The notes beneath the pieces were generated by a model. That model worked only from the letters and a program-made list of their open reading frames with translations, was not told where the DNA came from and did no database searches. This document shows, one piece after another, positions 17,202-25,198 of a stretch of 64,000 bases of DNA. The DNA is taken from contig OZ220680.1 in the NCBI GenBank assembly GCA_965116345.1, positions 3,100,001-3,164,000 on the forward strand, given 5' to 3'. Numbering within the stretch: the stretch's first letter is position 1; every line of letters begins with the position of its first letter. Source of the DNA: VXYL01 sp965116345 (GTDB lineage Bacteria; Pseudomonadota; Gammaproteobacteria; Pseudomonadales; Azotimanducaceae). A program made the position numbers and the translations under genes.

Positions 17202-17647
17202 GAGACAGAATGATCCTTCATGAGATCCAGCAAGACGGCCGGATCACCAATGCCGAACTCGCGGAGCGCATCAACCTGTCGGAGTCTGCGAGCCTGCGAC
17301 GCCTGAAGCGCCTCGAGGAAGCCGGCATGATCCGCGGCTACGTCGGCCTAGTCGACCAGTCCTCCGCAGGCTATCCCGACAACGTCTTCGTGCAGATCAC
17401 GCTCGCCAGCCAGCAGCGCGATGACCTGACGGCGTTCGAGCGCGCCATCGTCGAACTGCCGGAAGTGATGGAGTGCTACGTCATGTCGGGCGAGGCCGAC
17501 TACCTGGTACGCGTCATCGTGCGCGACGCCCGCGACTACGAGCGCATACACAGCAACTACCTGACGGCATTGCCAGGCGTCGACCGGGTGCACTCGAGCT
17601 TCGCCCTGCGGACGGTGGTCAAGCGCACCGAGTTGCCGATTCGGTGA
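17177..17647 (+). CDS. Lrp/AsnC-family transcriptional regulator
   Basis: The 156-aa protein is typical in size. The N-terminal helix-turn-helix runs IDQRDRMILHEIQQDGRITN then AELAERINLSESASLRRLKR (about 6-45), followed by the RAM/AsnC ligand-binding domain with VMECYVMSGEADYLVRVIV (about 95-113). Family members bind amino acids and form octamers. Divergent placement from ald suggests it senses alanine and controls alanine catabolism. The ATG at 17177 is taken since the IDQRDR helix is needed; one operator-like repeat then overlaps codons 2-9, implying self-repression. The gene ends 8 bp from the convergent phosphoesterase gene. Confidence 0.93.
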   Translation: MESVGIDQRDRMILHEIQQDGRITNAELAERINLSESASLRRLKRLEEAGMIRGYVGLVDQSSAGYPDNVFVQITLASQQRDDLTAFERAIVELPEVMECYVMSGEADYLVRVIVRDARDYERIHSNYLTALPGVDRVHSSFALRTVVKRTELPIR

Positions 17648-17655
17648 GGCTCCTT

Positions 17656-19620
17656 CTACGGCGTCTGTCGCGTGCCGCGGACAAACGTACCCGAAGCGGC
17701 GACCGGTGCATCGCCGAATCGGTTGGGTTGCCAGTGCAGCGCCACGCCGTCGGATCCCGGGTAGGACCAAGGTGTCTCGTTGACATCCTCCCCCGCGTCC
17801 CAATCGATGGCGGCGATGGCGAGCCGCACGGTGTCCCAGCGACCCCCGGCGTGGCCGTCGAGGAACGCACCGTCGACCTTGAACTCCACGTCGTAGCCGG
17901 ACTCCGTGGGCGTGGTCGCGGTCGCAACGGCGTTGCGCGAGCCTTCGAGGAAGCGCAGGTAGTAGCTCTCCTCGACGACCCCGGGGAGGGTGACGAACCC
18001 GACCGCCATCTCGGCGAGATCACGGCGGGTCGATTCGTACAGGCGCAGGTTTGCCGATCGCTTGGGGTCCGGACGCGAGTCCACGGCGATCATCACGGAG
18101 TCCTGGACCAACAGCCCCCGGGACGCGTCGGCGAGCAGGTTGTCGTCGTCGACGCGTACCGCGACGTACAGATCGCCGTCGGTCTCGCGCAGTCCGAACG
18201 AGTAGGCGATGTCGCTCACCGCGGTGTCGCGGGAGACGACGTCGCCCTGGCGGTCCACCCGGTACGGCAACGCCGGCCACTCCGCCAGGTCGCCATCGAC
18301 CGTCGGCGCATCGCCCACCGGAATCGGTAGCGGGGCGAGCGGCAACAGGGCGGAGACCACGTCCAGATCCACCGGGTTCTCCCCGGTGTGCGTGGACAGC
18401 GACCAGGACACCTGCCCCGGTCGGATCGCGTGATAGGGGACGTTGGTCCGTGCCGTGAGATCGAAGACGATGCGTTGCATCCCGCCGGATGGAATCGTCG
18501 CGCTACCGGCACCGCCTTGGTAGTCGAGGTCCGGACCGGGATCCACTTGGTAAGCCACGGCGAGGTCTTCGGAACCGCTATTGTTGATCCGGAACGCCAC
18601 CTCGCCCGCGGAGAAGGTCTCGCCGTCGCCGAGAATCGGTACCGATTGCACGGCATCGACCAGCCATCTCATCGTGTCGCGAACATCCTCGGTGACGATG
18701 TTCTCGTCGTGGATGCCGTCGAGCATCAGGTTGGCGAGCCGTGGCCCGTCGGCCTTCATGGTCACCATCGCCACGTGGTCGAATTCGCCGTAGAGACCAC
18801 CGCGCAGGTCGCTGCCGCCACCGGTGGTGGCCAGGGTGATGTAGTTGCTGTCCTGGCGGACGACCTTGACGTAGTGGTGGAAGTGGCCCGCGAACACCGT
18901 GTAGTCGCGGCCCGCGAGCATCGCCTCCACTTGGGGCCAGTCGCCCCGCGCCTCGGGGTAGTCCCACAGCGGTTGATGGACGATGACGATGGTCCAGCGC
19001 GGGTCGGGCACCTCGGTCAGGGTGCGCTCGATGAACGCCATCTGCTCGGCCTGGGTCCACGGTCCCGGCACCGGGGCGTCGGGTTGGCTCACCATGCCGA
19101 AGAGTTCCGAGTTGAGCACCACGAACAGCACGTCCTTGTAGACGAAACGGTAGTACGACGGCCCGAAGCGCGCCTGCCAGGTATGGGCCATGGTGGCGTT
19201 GCTCATGTCGTGGTTGCCGGCAGCGTAGAAGAACGGCACCTCGAGTTCGTCGATGAAACCCTCGAACTCGTCCCACTCGCGATCGATCTGGGCCTGGTCT
19301 TCGGTGTAGCCCTCGATCAGATCGCCGACACTCACCACGAACGCCGGTTCGAGCAGGTTGACCTTGGGGACAGCGGAAGCGAACACGCCCGGCCGGGCAC
19401 CGCCGGTGCGGTCACTGACGATGACGAAGTGGAACTCGTCGTCGGCGTCGTTGGGTTCCAGGCCGGTCCAGGGTACGGCGCCATCGGTGGCCTCGACCTC
19501 GATGCCGGCTGGCGGCGTTGTGCAGCCAGCGACGAGCGACGCGATGGCAAGGAGGGCCAGCCCGTGGGTCACGCTGCCGGGTTGGGACTTCGGCCACCGT
19601 TCGTTCGATTCGACGCCCAC
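17656..19620 (-). CDS. Calcineurin-like metallophosphoesterase lipoprotein with C-terminal beta domain
   Basis: The 654-aa protein has a lipoprotein signal ending LVAGC (Cys33). The phosphoesterase domain (about 50-320) shows VIVSDRTGG, VSVGDLIEG, YAAGNHDMS, IVIVHQPLW and FAGHFHHY, giving the D, GD, GNHD, H and GHxH metal ligands. The remainder is beta-rich; DGDLAEWPALPYRVDRQGDV and DLYVAVRVDDDN near residues 465-520 resemble CBM9/DOMON-like sugar-binding domains. It should be anchored in an envelope membrane and cleave a phosphoester or nucleotide; the substrate is unknown. The GTG at 19620 was chosen for GGAG six bases upstream and a TATACT box at the right distance. It is a monocistronic unit between lrp and a reductase gene. 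Confidence 0.85.
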   Translation of the reverse strand: MGVESNERWPKSQPGSVTHGLALLAIASLVAGCTTPPAGIEVEATDGAVPWTGLEPNDADDEFHFVIVSDRTGGARPGVFASAVPKVNLLEPAFVVSVGDLIEGYTEDQAQIDREWDEFEGFIDELEVPFFYAAGNHDMSNATMAHTWQARFGPSYYRFVYKDVLFVVLNSELFGMVSQPDAPVPGPWTQAEQMAFIERTLTEVPDPRWTIVIVHQPLWDYPEARGDWPQVEAMLAGRDYTVFAGHFHHYVKVVRQDSNYITLATTGGGSDLRGGLYGEFDHVAMVTMKADGPRLANLMLDGIHDENIVTEDVRDTMRWLVDAVQSVPILGDGETFSAGEVAFRINNSGSEDLAVAYQVDPGPDLDYQGGAGSATIPSGGMQRIVFDLTARTNVPYHAIRPGQVSWSLSTHTGENPVDLDVVSALLPLAPLPIPVGDAPTVDGDLAEWPALPYRVDRQGDVVSRDTAVSDIAYSFGLRETDGDLYVAVRVDDDNLLADASRGLLVQDSVMIAVDSRPDPKRSANLRLYESTRRDLAEMAVGFVTLPGVVEESYYLRFLEGSRNAVATATTPTESGYDVEFKVDGAFLDGHAGGRWDTVRLAIAAIDWDAGEDVNETPWSYPGSDGVALHWQPNRFGDAPVAASGTFVRGTRQTP

Positions 19621-19646
19621 GGGATGCTCCGGCAAAAAGGGCGCGC

Positions 19647-19652
19647 AGTATA
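19647..19652 (-). promoter_or_regulatory. -10 box of the phosphoesterase gene
   Basis: TATACT on the minus strand, 26 bases before the GTG start. The -35 region is not obvious, so only the -10 is called. Confidence 0.45.
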
Positions 19653-19693
19653 GCGGCAGTGCGTTTCGCCATGGCGGTTCCCGACCTCGGCGT

Positions 19694-20752
19694 TCAAGCC
19701 GAGACGCGCACCATCGTCTTGCCGAAGTTCCGTCCACCGAGCATGCCGATGAAGGCGTCCACGGCGGAATCGAGACCCTCGGTGATGCTCTCCCGGTACT
19801 TGAGCCGACCGGCCTTGATCCAGCCCGAGAGGTCAGCGAGCGCCTCTTCGGCTTGCGGATGTCGGGTGGCCAGGTTGGAGAACCCAAAGAACGTGTAGCC
19901 CTCGGTGTTGCCGTCCTTGCCGAGGACCTTCAGGCCTTCCTCCTGGAGTCGCTGCATCGGGTTTGCACGGCGGGTCTCGGGGGTTTCGTTGTAGTGGGCG
20001 ATGGACCCGCAGATGGGCACGCGGGCACGGGGGTTGAGGCGGGGGATCACCGCGTCGAGCACGTCGCCGCCGACGTTCTCGAAGTATATGTCGATGCCGT
20101 CCGGTGTCGCCGCGGCGAGATCCGCGGGAAGATTGCCGGCCTTGTAGTCGACGCAAGCGTCGAAGCCGAACTCGTCGACACAGTAGGCACACTTTTCCGG
20201 GCCTCCCGCGATGCCGACGGCGCGGGCTCCGTGGATCTTCGCCAGCTGGCCGACGACCTGACCCACGGCACCGCTCGCGGCGCTGACCACGACGGTCTCG
20301 CCGGCCTGGACCCTGGCGACGTTGAGCAGGCCCTCGTAGGCCGTATAGCCGGTCATGCCGAGGATGCCCACGGCCGTCGACGGATCGCCCAGGTCGCTGT
20401 CCCACTTCTGGATCGGGATGTGCGGGTTGTTCCACTGCACATCCGACGCGCCGGCGATGCAGTACTCCTGCCAGCCGTAGTAGCCCACCACCAGGTCGCC
20501 GACCTGCCATGTCGGTGCCTTGCTTGCAACGACCTCGGAGACCGTGCCGCCGATCACCGTCTTGCCGACGTTGCCTTCCTGCGGCATGAACACCGGCCGC
20601 ATGTACGGATCCAGGGTCAGCCAGCGGGTCTTGAGCAGCATCTGGCCGTCTTCCGGCTCGCCGAGGGTTTCCGGGACGATTTCGAAATCGGCGGGGGTGG
20701 GCATACCGTTTGGCAGCCGCTTCATGATGACCTTGCGGTTTGTTGTCGGCAT
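19694..20752 (-). CDS. Medium-chain NADP-dependent oxidoreductase (CurA/leukotriene B4 dehydrogenase-like)
   Basis: The 352-aa protein belongs to the zinc-free MDR enoyl/alkenal reductases. Marks are RLPNGMPTPADFEI and LLKTRWLTLDPYMRP at the N-terminus, the Rossmann loop VVVSAASGAVGQVVGQLAK (about 152-170), GIDIYFENVGGDVLDAVIP (about 213-231) and GRLKYRESITEGLDSAVDAF near the C-terminus. These enzymes reduce alpha,beta-unsaturated carbonyls with NADPH and help detoxify reactive aldehydes; the physiological substrate here is unknown. The ATG is preceded by GGAGAG. It lies immediately downstream of a decayed Doc gene on the same strand, starting 12 bp after that remnant's stop. Confidence 0.92.
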   Translation of the reverse strand: MPTTNRKVIMKRLPNGMPTPADFEIVPETLGEPEDGQMLLKTRWLTLDPYMRPVFMPQEGNVGKTVIGGTVSEVVASKAPTWQVGDLVVGYYGWQEYCIAGASDVQWNNPHIPIQKWDSDLGDPSTAVGILGMTGYTAYEGLLNVARVQAGETVVVSAASGAVGQVVGQLAKIHGARAVGIAGGPEKCAYCVDEFGFDACVDYKAGNLPADLAAATPDGIDIYFENVGGDVLDAVIPRLNPRARVPICGSIAHYNETPETRRANPMQRLQEEGLKVLGKDGNTEGYTFFGFSNLATRHPQAEEALADLSGWIKAGRLKYRESITEGLDSAVDAFIGMLGGRNFGKTMVRVSA

Positions 20753-20764
20753 GGGAACTCTCCG

Positions 20765-21043
20765 TTAGTTGGTGGGGCTTGGGACCACCGGCTTCTCGCA
20801 CCATTCTACGAGTTCGGCTTTCGACAACTCGCCGCTCGCCACGCCGAACGTCATCTTTTCCAAGTCCTCGGCCCGGTGGAGCGGGTCGACGCCGTTGACC
20901 GTCAGGAAGACCAACGACGCCAAGGCGCCCGCCCTCTTGTTGCCGTCGACGTAGGCGTGCGCTTGGCAGATGTGGAAAGGTACGCCGCAGCCATCGCCGC
21001 CACGCCGTCGTGCAGGTACTCGCCAGCGAACGACTGCGTGACA
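20765..21043 (-). pseudogene. Second Doc-family toxin remnant, frameshifted and N-truncated
   Basis: Reading the minus strand from just after the aroB stop gives SFAGEYLHDGVAAMAAAYL; after one missing T in a T run (near 20967) the next frame continues FHICQAHAYVDGNKRAGALA, then SLVFLTVNGVDPLH... and ends ELVEWCEKPVVPSPTN TAA at 20767-20765. The AHAYVDGNKR segment is the Fic/Doc motif, and the order is that of a Doc C-terminal two-thirds. The N-terminal third and any antitoxin are missing; the sequence abuts the aroB stop codon. It is not expressed as a working toxin. Confidence 0.78.
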
Positions 21044-22120
21044 CTAGCCACACCCAGCGATCGCGGCGCGGATCGACTCGGGCGGTGCCTCGCTGGTCAC
21101 CGTCACCTGGCCGATGCCGTCGCACACCACGAGTCGCAGACGACCGTCCACCACTTTCTTGTCCATGCCCATGGCGTCCAGCATGGCGTCCGGGTCGACG
21201 GCCATCGTCGTCGGCAGCCCCGCGGCTTCGACAAGTCGGCGAATCCGGTCCGCGTGATCGTTCGCTACTCGACCGAGGCGACGGGAAAGGTCCATGGCCA
21301 TGACCATGCCCGCGGCCACGGCCTCGCCATGGAGCACCTGCTCATAGCCGGTCAGCGCCTCGATGGCGTGGCCGAAGGTGTGGCCGAAGTTGAGGATCGC
21401 CCGGCGGCCCTGCTCGCGTTCGTCGTCGGCGACGACTTCCGCCTTGATCTCGCACGACCGGCGCACGGCGTGGACGAGACGCCTCGGATCTCGTTCGAGC
21501 AGGTCGTCGATGTGCGACTCGAGCCAGGCGAAGAAGACCGGATCGGCAATGACGCCGTACTTGATGACCTCCGCGAGGCCGGCGCGGAACTCGCGCTCGG
21601 GCAACGTCGCGAGTAGGCCGACGTCGGCGATGACCGCGCGCGGCTGGTAGAAAGCGCCGATCAGGTTCTTGCCCGTGGCGTGGTTGACCGCCGTCTTGCC
21701 GCCCACTGAGGAGTCCACCAGGGCCAGCAAGGTGGTCGGGATCTGTACGAGTCCGACACCCCGTTGGTAGGTTGCCGCGGCGAATCCGGCAACGTCGCCG
21801 ACGACGCCGCCGCCGAGCGCCACCACGGTGGTCGTGCGGTTGTGGCGCTTGGCGATCAACTGGTCGAGGATCCCGGCGTAGGTGTCGAGAGTCTTGTAGG
21901 GCTCACCGTCGCCGATCTCGACGACATCGACCTGCGTGGTCGAAGACAGGCTGGCGCGTAGCTTGTCGAGATGGTGACGGGCCACCGCGGCGTTGGTGAC
22001 GACCAGGGCCTGGGTGCCGGCGAACGGCTCGAGCAGGGCGCGGGATCCGAGCAGACCGTCGCCCAATAGGATCGGATAGCCGCGGCCGTCGGGCAGCGCG
22101 ACGTCGATCTGCTGGCTCAT
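21044..22120 (-). CDS. aroB: 3-dehydroquinate synthase
   Basis: The 358-aa protein converts DAHP to 3-dehydroquinate in the shikimate pathway. Family marks are IGDGEPYKTLDTY (about 67-79), VVALGGGVVGDVAGFAAATYQRG with the NAD-binding loop (about 98-120), QIPTTLLALVDSSVGGKTAVNH (about 124-146), with FYQPRAV, and zinc ligands in E-(KYGVI), NFGHTFGHAIE and HGEAVAAGM. The ATG overlaps the aroK stop (22117-22120, ATGA), so aroK and aroB are coupled. Together with pilQ upstream this is the conserved gammaproteobacterial pilMNOPQ-aroKB order; the usual downstream damX-like gene is not present here, and a Doc remnant lies there instead. Confidence 0.97.
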   Translation of the reverse strand: MSQQIDVALPDGRGYPILLGDGLLGSRALLEPFAGTQALVVTNAAVARHHLDKLRASLSSTTQVDVVEIGDGEPYKTLDTYAGILDQLIAKRHNRTTTVVALGGGVVGDVAGFAAATYQRGVGLVQIPTTLLALVDSSVGGKTAVNHATGKNLIGAFYQPRAVIADVGLLATLPEREFRAGLAEVIKYGVIADPVFFAWLESHIDDLLERDPRRLVHAVRRSCEIKAEVVADDEREQGRRAILNFGHTFGHAIEALTGYEQVLHGEAVAAGMVMAMDLSRRLGRVANDHADRIRRLVEAAGLPTTMAVDPDAMLDAMGMDKKVVDGRLRLVVCDGIGQVTVTSEAPPESIRAAIAGCG

Positions 22121-22659
22121 GACGCATCCCCCGCGGGTATCAGGCCCTCCTCGTGCAGGCGGCTGACGACTTCCACGACGATGGCCTTCGGCGGTCGGTG
22201 GTCGACGTCGATCTGCAGATGCGCGGCGGACGCGTACAGCGGCTCACGCTCGGCGACGAGCGCTTCGATGCGCTGCCGGACGTTGTCCACCTGCAGGAGC
22301 GGGCGGCGGTGATCGCCTTCGGTGCGGTCGACGAGGAGGTCGATGGAACCCTTGAGATACAGCACGGTCCCGCAGTTGTGCAATCGCTCCCGGTTCTGTT
22401 CGCGCAATACCGCGCCGCCGCCGGTTGCCAGCACGACGCCGTCGCGCGCGGTCAACTCGTCGATGACCTGCTGCTCGCGGTCGCGAAAGCCCACTTCGCC
22501 CTCCAGTTCGAAGATCCACGAGATGTCCGCCCCGGCGCGTTGCTCGATCACCTGGTCGGTGTCGTGGAACTCGAATCCGAGGCGCGAGGCCAGGTGGCGT
22601 CCGATGGTGGTCTTGCCGACGGCCATCATGCCGACGAGATAGATGTTCTGTGGCGTCAT
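22117..22659 (-). CDS. aroK: Shikimate kinase
   Basis: The 180-aa protein phosphorylates shikimate at O3. The P-loop is GMMAVGKTTIG (about 10-20), the shikimate/Mg site FHDTDQVIEQRAG (about 31-43), then ISWIFELEGEVGFRDREQ with the substrate Arg, VLATGGGAVLREQN (about 75-88) and the lid DHRRPLLQ (about 117-124). Length is normal. It follows pilQ by 24 bp and overlaps aroB by 4 bp, so it is part of the pil-aro transcript. Confidence 0.97.
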   Translation of the reverse strand: MTPQNIYLVGMMAVGKTTIGRHLASRLGFEFHDTDQVIEQRAGADISWIFELEGEVGFRDREQQVIDELTARDGVVLATGGGAVLREQNRERLHNCGTVLYLKGSIDLLVDRTEGDHRRPLLQVDNVRQRIEALVAEREPLYASAAHLQIDVDHRPPKAIVVEVVSRLHEEGLIPAGDAS

Positions 22660-22683
22660 GGTCCGCTTCCTCTCGAACGCACC

Positions 22684-23919
22684 TTAACGCGCGGGCTGCG
22701 CATGCGCTACGCGGGCTTCGCCGGCCTCGGCGATCACCGACGGCGTGATGAACACGAACAACTCCTGCTTGTCGTCGCGTTCCAGCCGCCGCCGGAACAG
22801 TCGCCCGACCAGCGGCAGGTCGCCCAGTACCGGCGTCCGCGTGCTGGTCTCGTGGCGGTCGGTCTGGAAGATGCCGCCGAGGACCACGGTCTGGCCGTCG
22901 TCCACCAGCACCCGGGTCGCGATGCGCGTGGTGTTGATGCTGGGCACGCCGTCGAAGATGCGGCCGATAGTGTCCTGCTTGACGATGAGGTCCATGACGA
23001 TGCGGTCGTTGGGTGTGATCTGCGGGGTGACTTCGAGTTGCAGCACGGCATCCTTGAAGGCGATGGACGTGGCGCCCGACTTGGTCGCCTGCTGGAACGG
23101 GACCTCGACGCCGGACTCGATCGTCGCGGGGCGCTTGTCGACGGTGACGACCGTCGGTCGCGCGACGATCTCGGCGCGACCGTCGGCGGCGAGCGCCGTG
23201 AGTTCCAGGTCGAGCTGGTAATCCGCCTCGGTGATGTGGGCACCGCCGAAACGGAGCCCGAACTCCTCGGAGAAGTTGCTGTTGGCGTTGACGATGCGGG
23301 CCTCGATCTGCACCTGGCGGACGGGAATGTCGAGTTCCGCCACAAGCCCCTTGAAGGCTGCGAGATTGTCCGCCGTGTCCGTGAGGATCACGGAGTTGGT
23401 GCGCGGATCCACCGCGATCCGACCCCGTTCGGAGAGCGTCGCCGCACCACCGTCCCCGGTCAGCAGGTCGGCGAGCGCGTCGGCATCGGCGTAGCGTATG
23501 CGCACGAACTCGGTGACCAGCGGCGCCAACCCCGCGCGCTCATTGAGGCGTTCGAGCTGCAGTCTCTCCCGTTCGGCGATCTCCTCGGCGGGCGCGACGA
23601 GGAGCACGTTGTCGGTCAGGTGCTTGTCGAGGCCGTTGGTGGCGAGGACGAGATCCAGCGCCTCGTCCCAGGGAACGTCCTGCAGACGCAGGGTCATGTT
23701 GCCGGTGACCGCTTCGCCGGCGACGAGGTTCACCCCGGCGAAGTCGGCGATCAACTGCAACACGCTGCGCACCTCCACGTCCTGAAGATTCAGGCTGACG
23801 TTCCCGCCGGCCTGGTCGCCGTCGTCCCGGATGGACTGCGCGTCCTCGTCGGCGGCATGGACGGCAATCGCCAGTCCGGCGAATGCACCGGCCACGAAGG
23901 CACGTAGATGGGTGTTCAC
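22684..23919 (-). CDS. pilQ: Type IV pilus secretin PilQ, short form without AMIN domains
   Basis: The 411-aa protein starts with a signal peptide (VNTHLRAFVAGAFAGLAIAVHA). It then has one secretin/TonB short domain (SLNLQDVEVRSVLQLIADFA, about 45-110), an N1 domain (FVRIRYADADALADLLTG) and the secretin pore domain with VVTVDKRPATIESGVEVPF, PQITPNDRIVMDLIVKQD and VLGGIFQTDRHETSTRTPVL. PilQ is usually about 700 aa with two peptidoglycan-binding AMIN domains; those are absent. The GTG start overlaps the pilP stop (GTGA). It should form the outer-membrane pilus pore. Confidence 0.93.
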   Translation of the reverse strand: MNTHLRAFVAGAFAGLAIAVHAADEDAQSIRDDGDQAGGNVSLNLQDVEVRSVLQLIADFAGVNLVAGEAVTGNMTLRLQDVPWDEALDLVLATNGLDKHLTDNVLLVAPAEEIAERERLQLERLNERAGLAPLVTEFVRIRYADADALADLLTGDGGAATLSERGRIAVDPRTNSVILTDTADNLAAFKGLVAELDIPVRQVQIEARIVNANSNFSEEFGLRFGGAHITEADYQLDLELTALAADGRAEIVARPTVVTVDKRPATIESGVEVPFQQATKSGATSIAFKDAVLQLEVTPQITPNDRIVMDLIVKQDTIGRIFDGVPSINTTRIATRVLVDDGQTVVLGGIFQTDRHETSTRTPVLGDLPLVGRLFRRRLERDDKQELFVFITPSVIAEAGEARVAHAQPAR

Positions 23920-24599
23920 TCGCGGAGACCTCCGCCGTCGCTTGAAGCCGGGTCGCCGGTTTCCATCACAAGCGATCGGGGTCGCCGACGCCATCCGGTG
24001 CCGTCGGTGACCAGTTCGACGAGTTCGACCCGGTCACTGTGCACGGCGACGATGCGGCCGTGGTCGCGACCTAGGTGGTCGCCGGTCGTCATCGGGTGGG
24101 TCTGACCGTTCGGGTCGCGGACGAGCGCGTACAGCGCGCCCCGGCCAGCCAGGGTTCCGACCATCTGCAGGCGCCCCAGGGGGTACTGTTCGAGAGGTTC
24201 GGGTGTGCGCGTCGGATCCGGGCCGTTCGCCTGCGCGACCCCTGCCGAGGACCGGGACGCGCGTTCGAACGGATTGCGTGCGATGACCGTCGACTCCGCC
24301 GCCCCTGCACGAGGGTCATCCACCGCCACGGCTTCCGCCACCGTGTCGGCCGGCGCGAGTTCGACGAATGCGCGCAGGTCGTCGAGGTTCGCGTCGTCGC
24401 AGCCGGCGAGGACGACCGCGAGGACGTAGCCGTAGTGGTGCCAGCGCGCCCTACGGGCGCGATTGAAGTTCGCCTCGCGAACTTCGCACCTTAGAAAGTG
24501 CCAGCGCGCCCTTCGGGCGCGATTGAAGTTCGCCTCGCGAACTTCGCACCTCGGAAAATGCCAGCGCACCCGGGCGGGTGTGTCGTGACGGGCGATCAC
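23916..24599 (-). CDS. pilP: Type IV pilus lipoprotein PilP with an in-frame repeat insertion in its signal region
   Basis: The 227-aa protein links inner-membrane PilNO to PilQ. The lipobox is VVLAGC (Cys about 68), followed by DDANLDDLRAFV and the C-terminal HR-like domain LGRLQMVGTLAGRGALYALV with GDHLGRDHGRIVAV, as in PilP. The N-terminus is unusual: MIARHDTPARVRWH is followed by two 20-residue repeats (FPRCEVREANFNRARRARWH and the same with FLRC) before HYGYVLAVVLAGC. The GTG start at 24599 overlaps the pilO stop. No ATG, GTG or TTG occurs in frame between the repeats and the lipobox, so at least the repeats must be translated. The signal n-region is therefore about 40 residues longer than normal and very Arg-rich. 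Confidence 0.9.
   Translation of the reverse strand: MIARHDTPARVRWHFPRCEVREANFNRARRARWHFLRCEVREANFNRARRARWHHYGYVLAVVLAGCDDANLDDLRAFVELAPADTVAEAVAVDDPRAGAAESTVIARNPFERASRSSAGVAQANGPDPTRTPEPLEQYPLGRLQMVGTLAGRGALYALVRDPNGQTHPMTTGDHLGRDHGRIVAVHSDRVELVELVTDGTGWRRRPRSLVMETGDPASSDGGGLRE
24438..24557 (-). repeat. Two tandem 60-bp palindromic units inserted in pilP
   Basis: Units at 24438-24497 and 24498-24557 differ at a few bases. Each holds two hairpins: GAAGTTCGC/GCGAACTTC around GAG, and CGCGCCC/GGGCGCG around three bases. A third, partial TGCCAGCGC at 24559-24567 marks the insertion border and resembles a duplicated target. Length 2x60 keeps the pilP frame. Confidence 0.92.
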
Positions 24600-25195
24600 T
24601 CCGGCGACCCCGAGGGTTCGCCGCCGTAGCGATAGGTCCTGGCTTCGATGGACAGCACGAGATTGCCCGGACCGGTTCGCGGAGCCAGGTCGAAGTCGTG
24701 GAGCGTGACCCGCCGAGGCAGTCCCGCGATGGCGCCAACGAACGCGGCCAGGTCGGGATAGTCGCCGGCGACCGCGATGGCGATCGGCAGTTCCAGGTAG
24801 CCCTCGACCGGGCGTTCCTCGCCGAGGTCGACGCGGTAGATGACCAGGTTGTTGGCGATGGCCGCGTGGGTCATGTCGTCGATCAACCCCGGGACCTCGG
24901 TATCGCGTGGCAGCCGCTGCGTCATGGCCGCGAACGCGGCGAGAGCCTGATCGTGGTGGTGACGATATGCCTCCAGACCGGAGGCTCGGCTTCGCTTGCT
25001 GTCGAACTCGTCGCGAAGCTCGTGTTCTCGCCACTCGACACGGGCAAGTTCGGCACGTTTGTCGGTAATCATCAGGAGGTAGCCCAGACCCATCACGGCG
25101 ATGCCGATGGCGGCGAAACAGAGCGCCTTCACCGTGCCGGGCCAGGAACCGGGATCACCGACGTCGAGATCGGTCAGGTCCAGCGAGAGGTCCAT
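24596..25195 (-). CDS. pilO: Type IV pilus inner-membrane protein PilO
   Basis: The 199-aa protein has one transmembrane segment near residues 22-44 (GTVKALCFAAIGIAVMGLGY) followed by a coiled coil (RAELARVEWREHELRDEFDS) and a ferredoxin-like domain containing VPGLIDDMTHAAIANNLVI and LPIAIAVAGDYPDLAAFVG, all typical of PilO. It pairs with PilN in the alignment complex. It starts 3 bp after the pilN stop and overlaps pilP by 4 bp (GTGA). Confidence 0.94.
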   Translation of the reverse strand: MDLSLDLTDLDVGDPGSWPGTVKALCFAAIGIAVMGLGYLLMITDKRAELARVEWREHELRDEFDSKRSRASGLEAYRHHHDQALAAFAAMTQRLPRDTEVPGLIDDMTHAAIANNLVIYRVDLGEERPVEGYLELPIAIAVAGDYPDLAAFVGAIAGLPRRVTLHDFDLAPRTGPGNLVLSIEARTYRYGGEPSGSPE

Positions 25196-25198
25196 GCG

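Noticed and set aside
19358..21616. Long plus-strand open frame of about 750 codons across phosphoesterase, reductase and aroB
   Set aside because: It crosses three clearly supported minus-strand genes and has no domain signature; a composition artefact.
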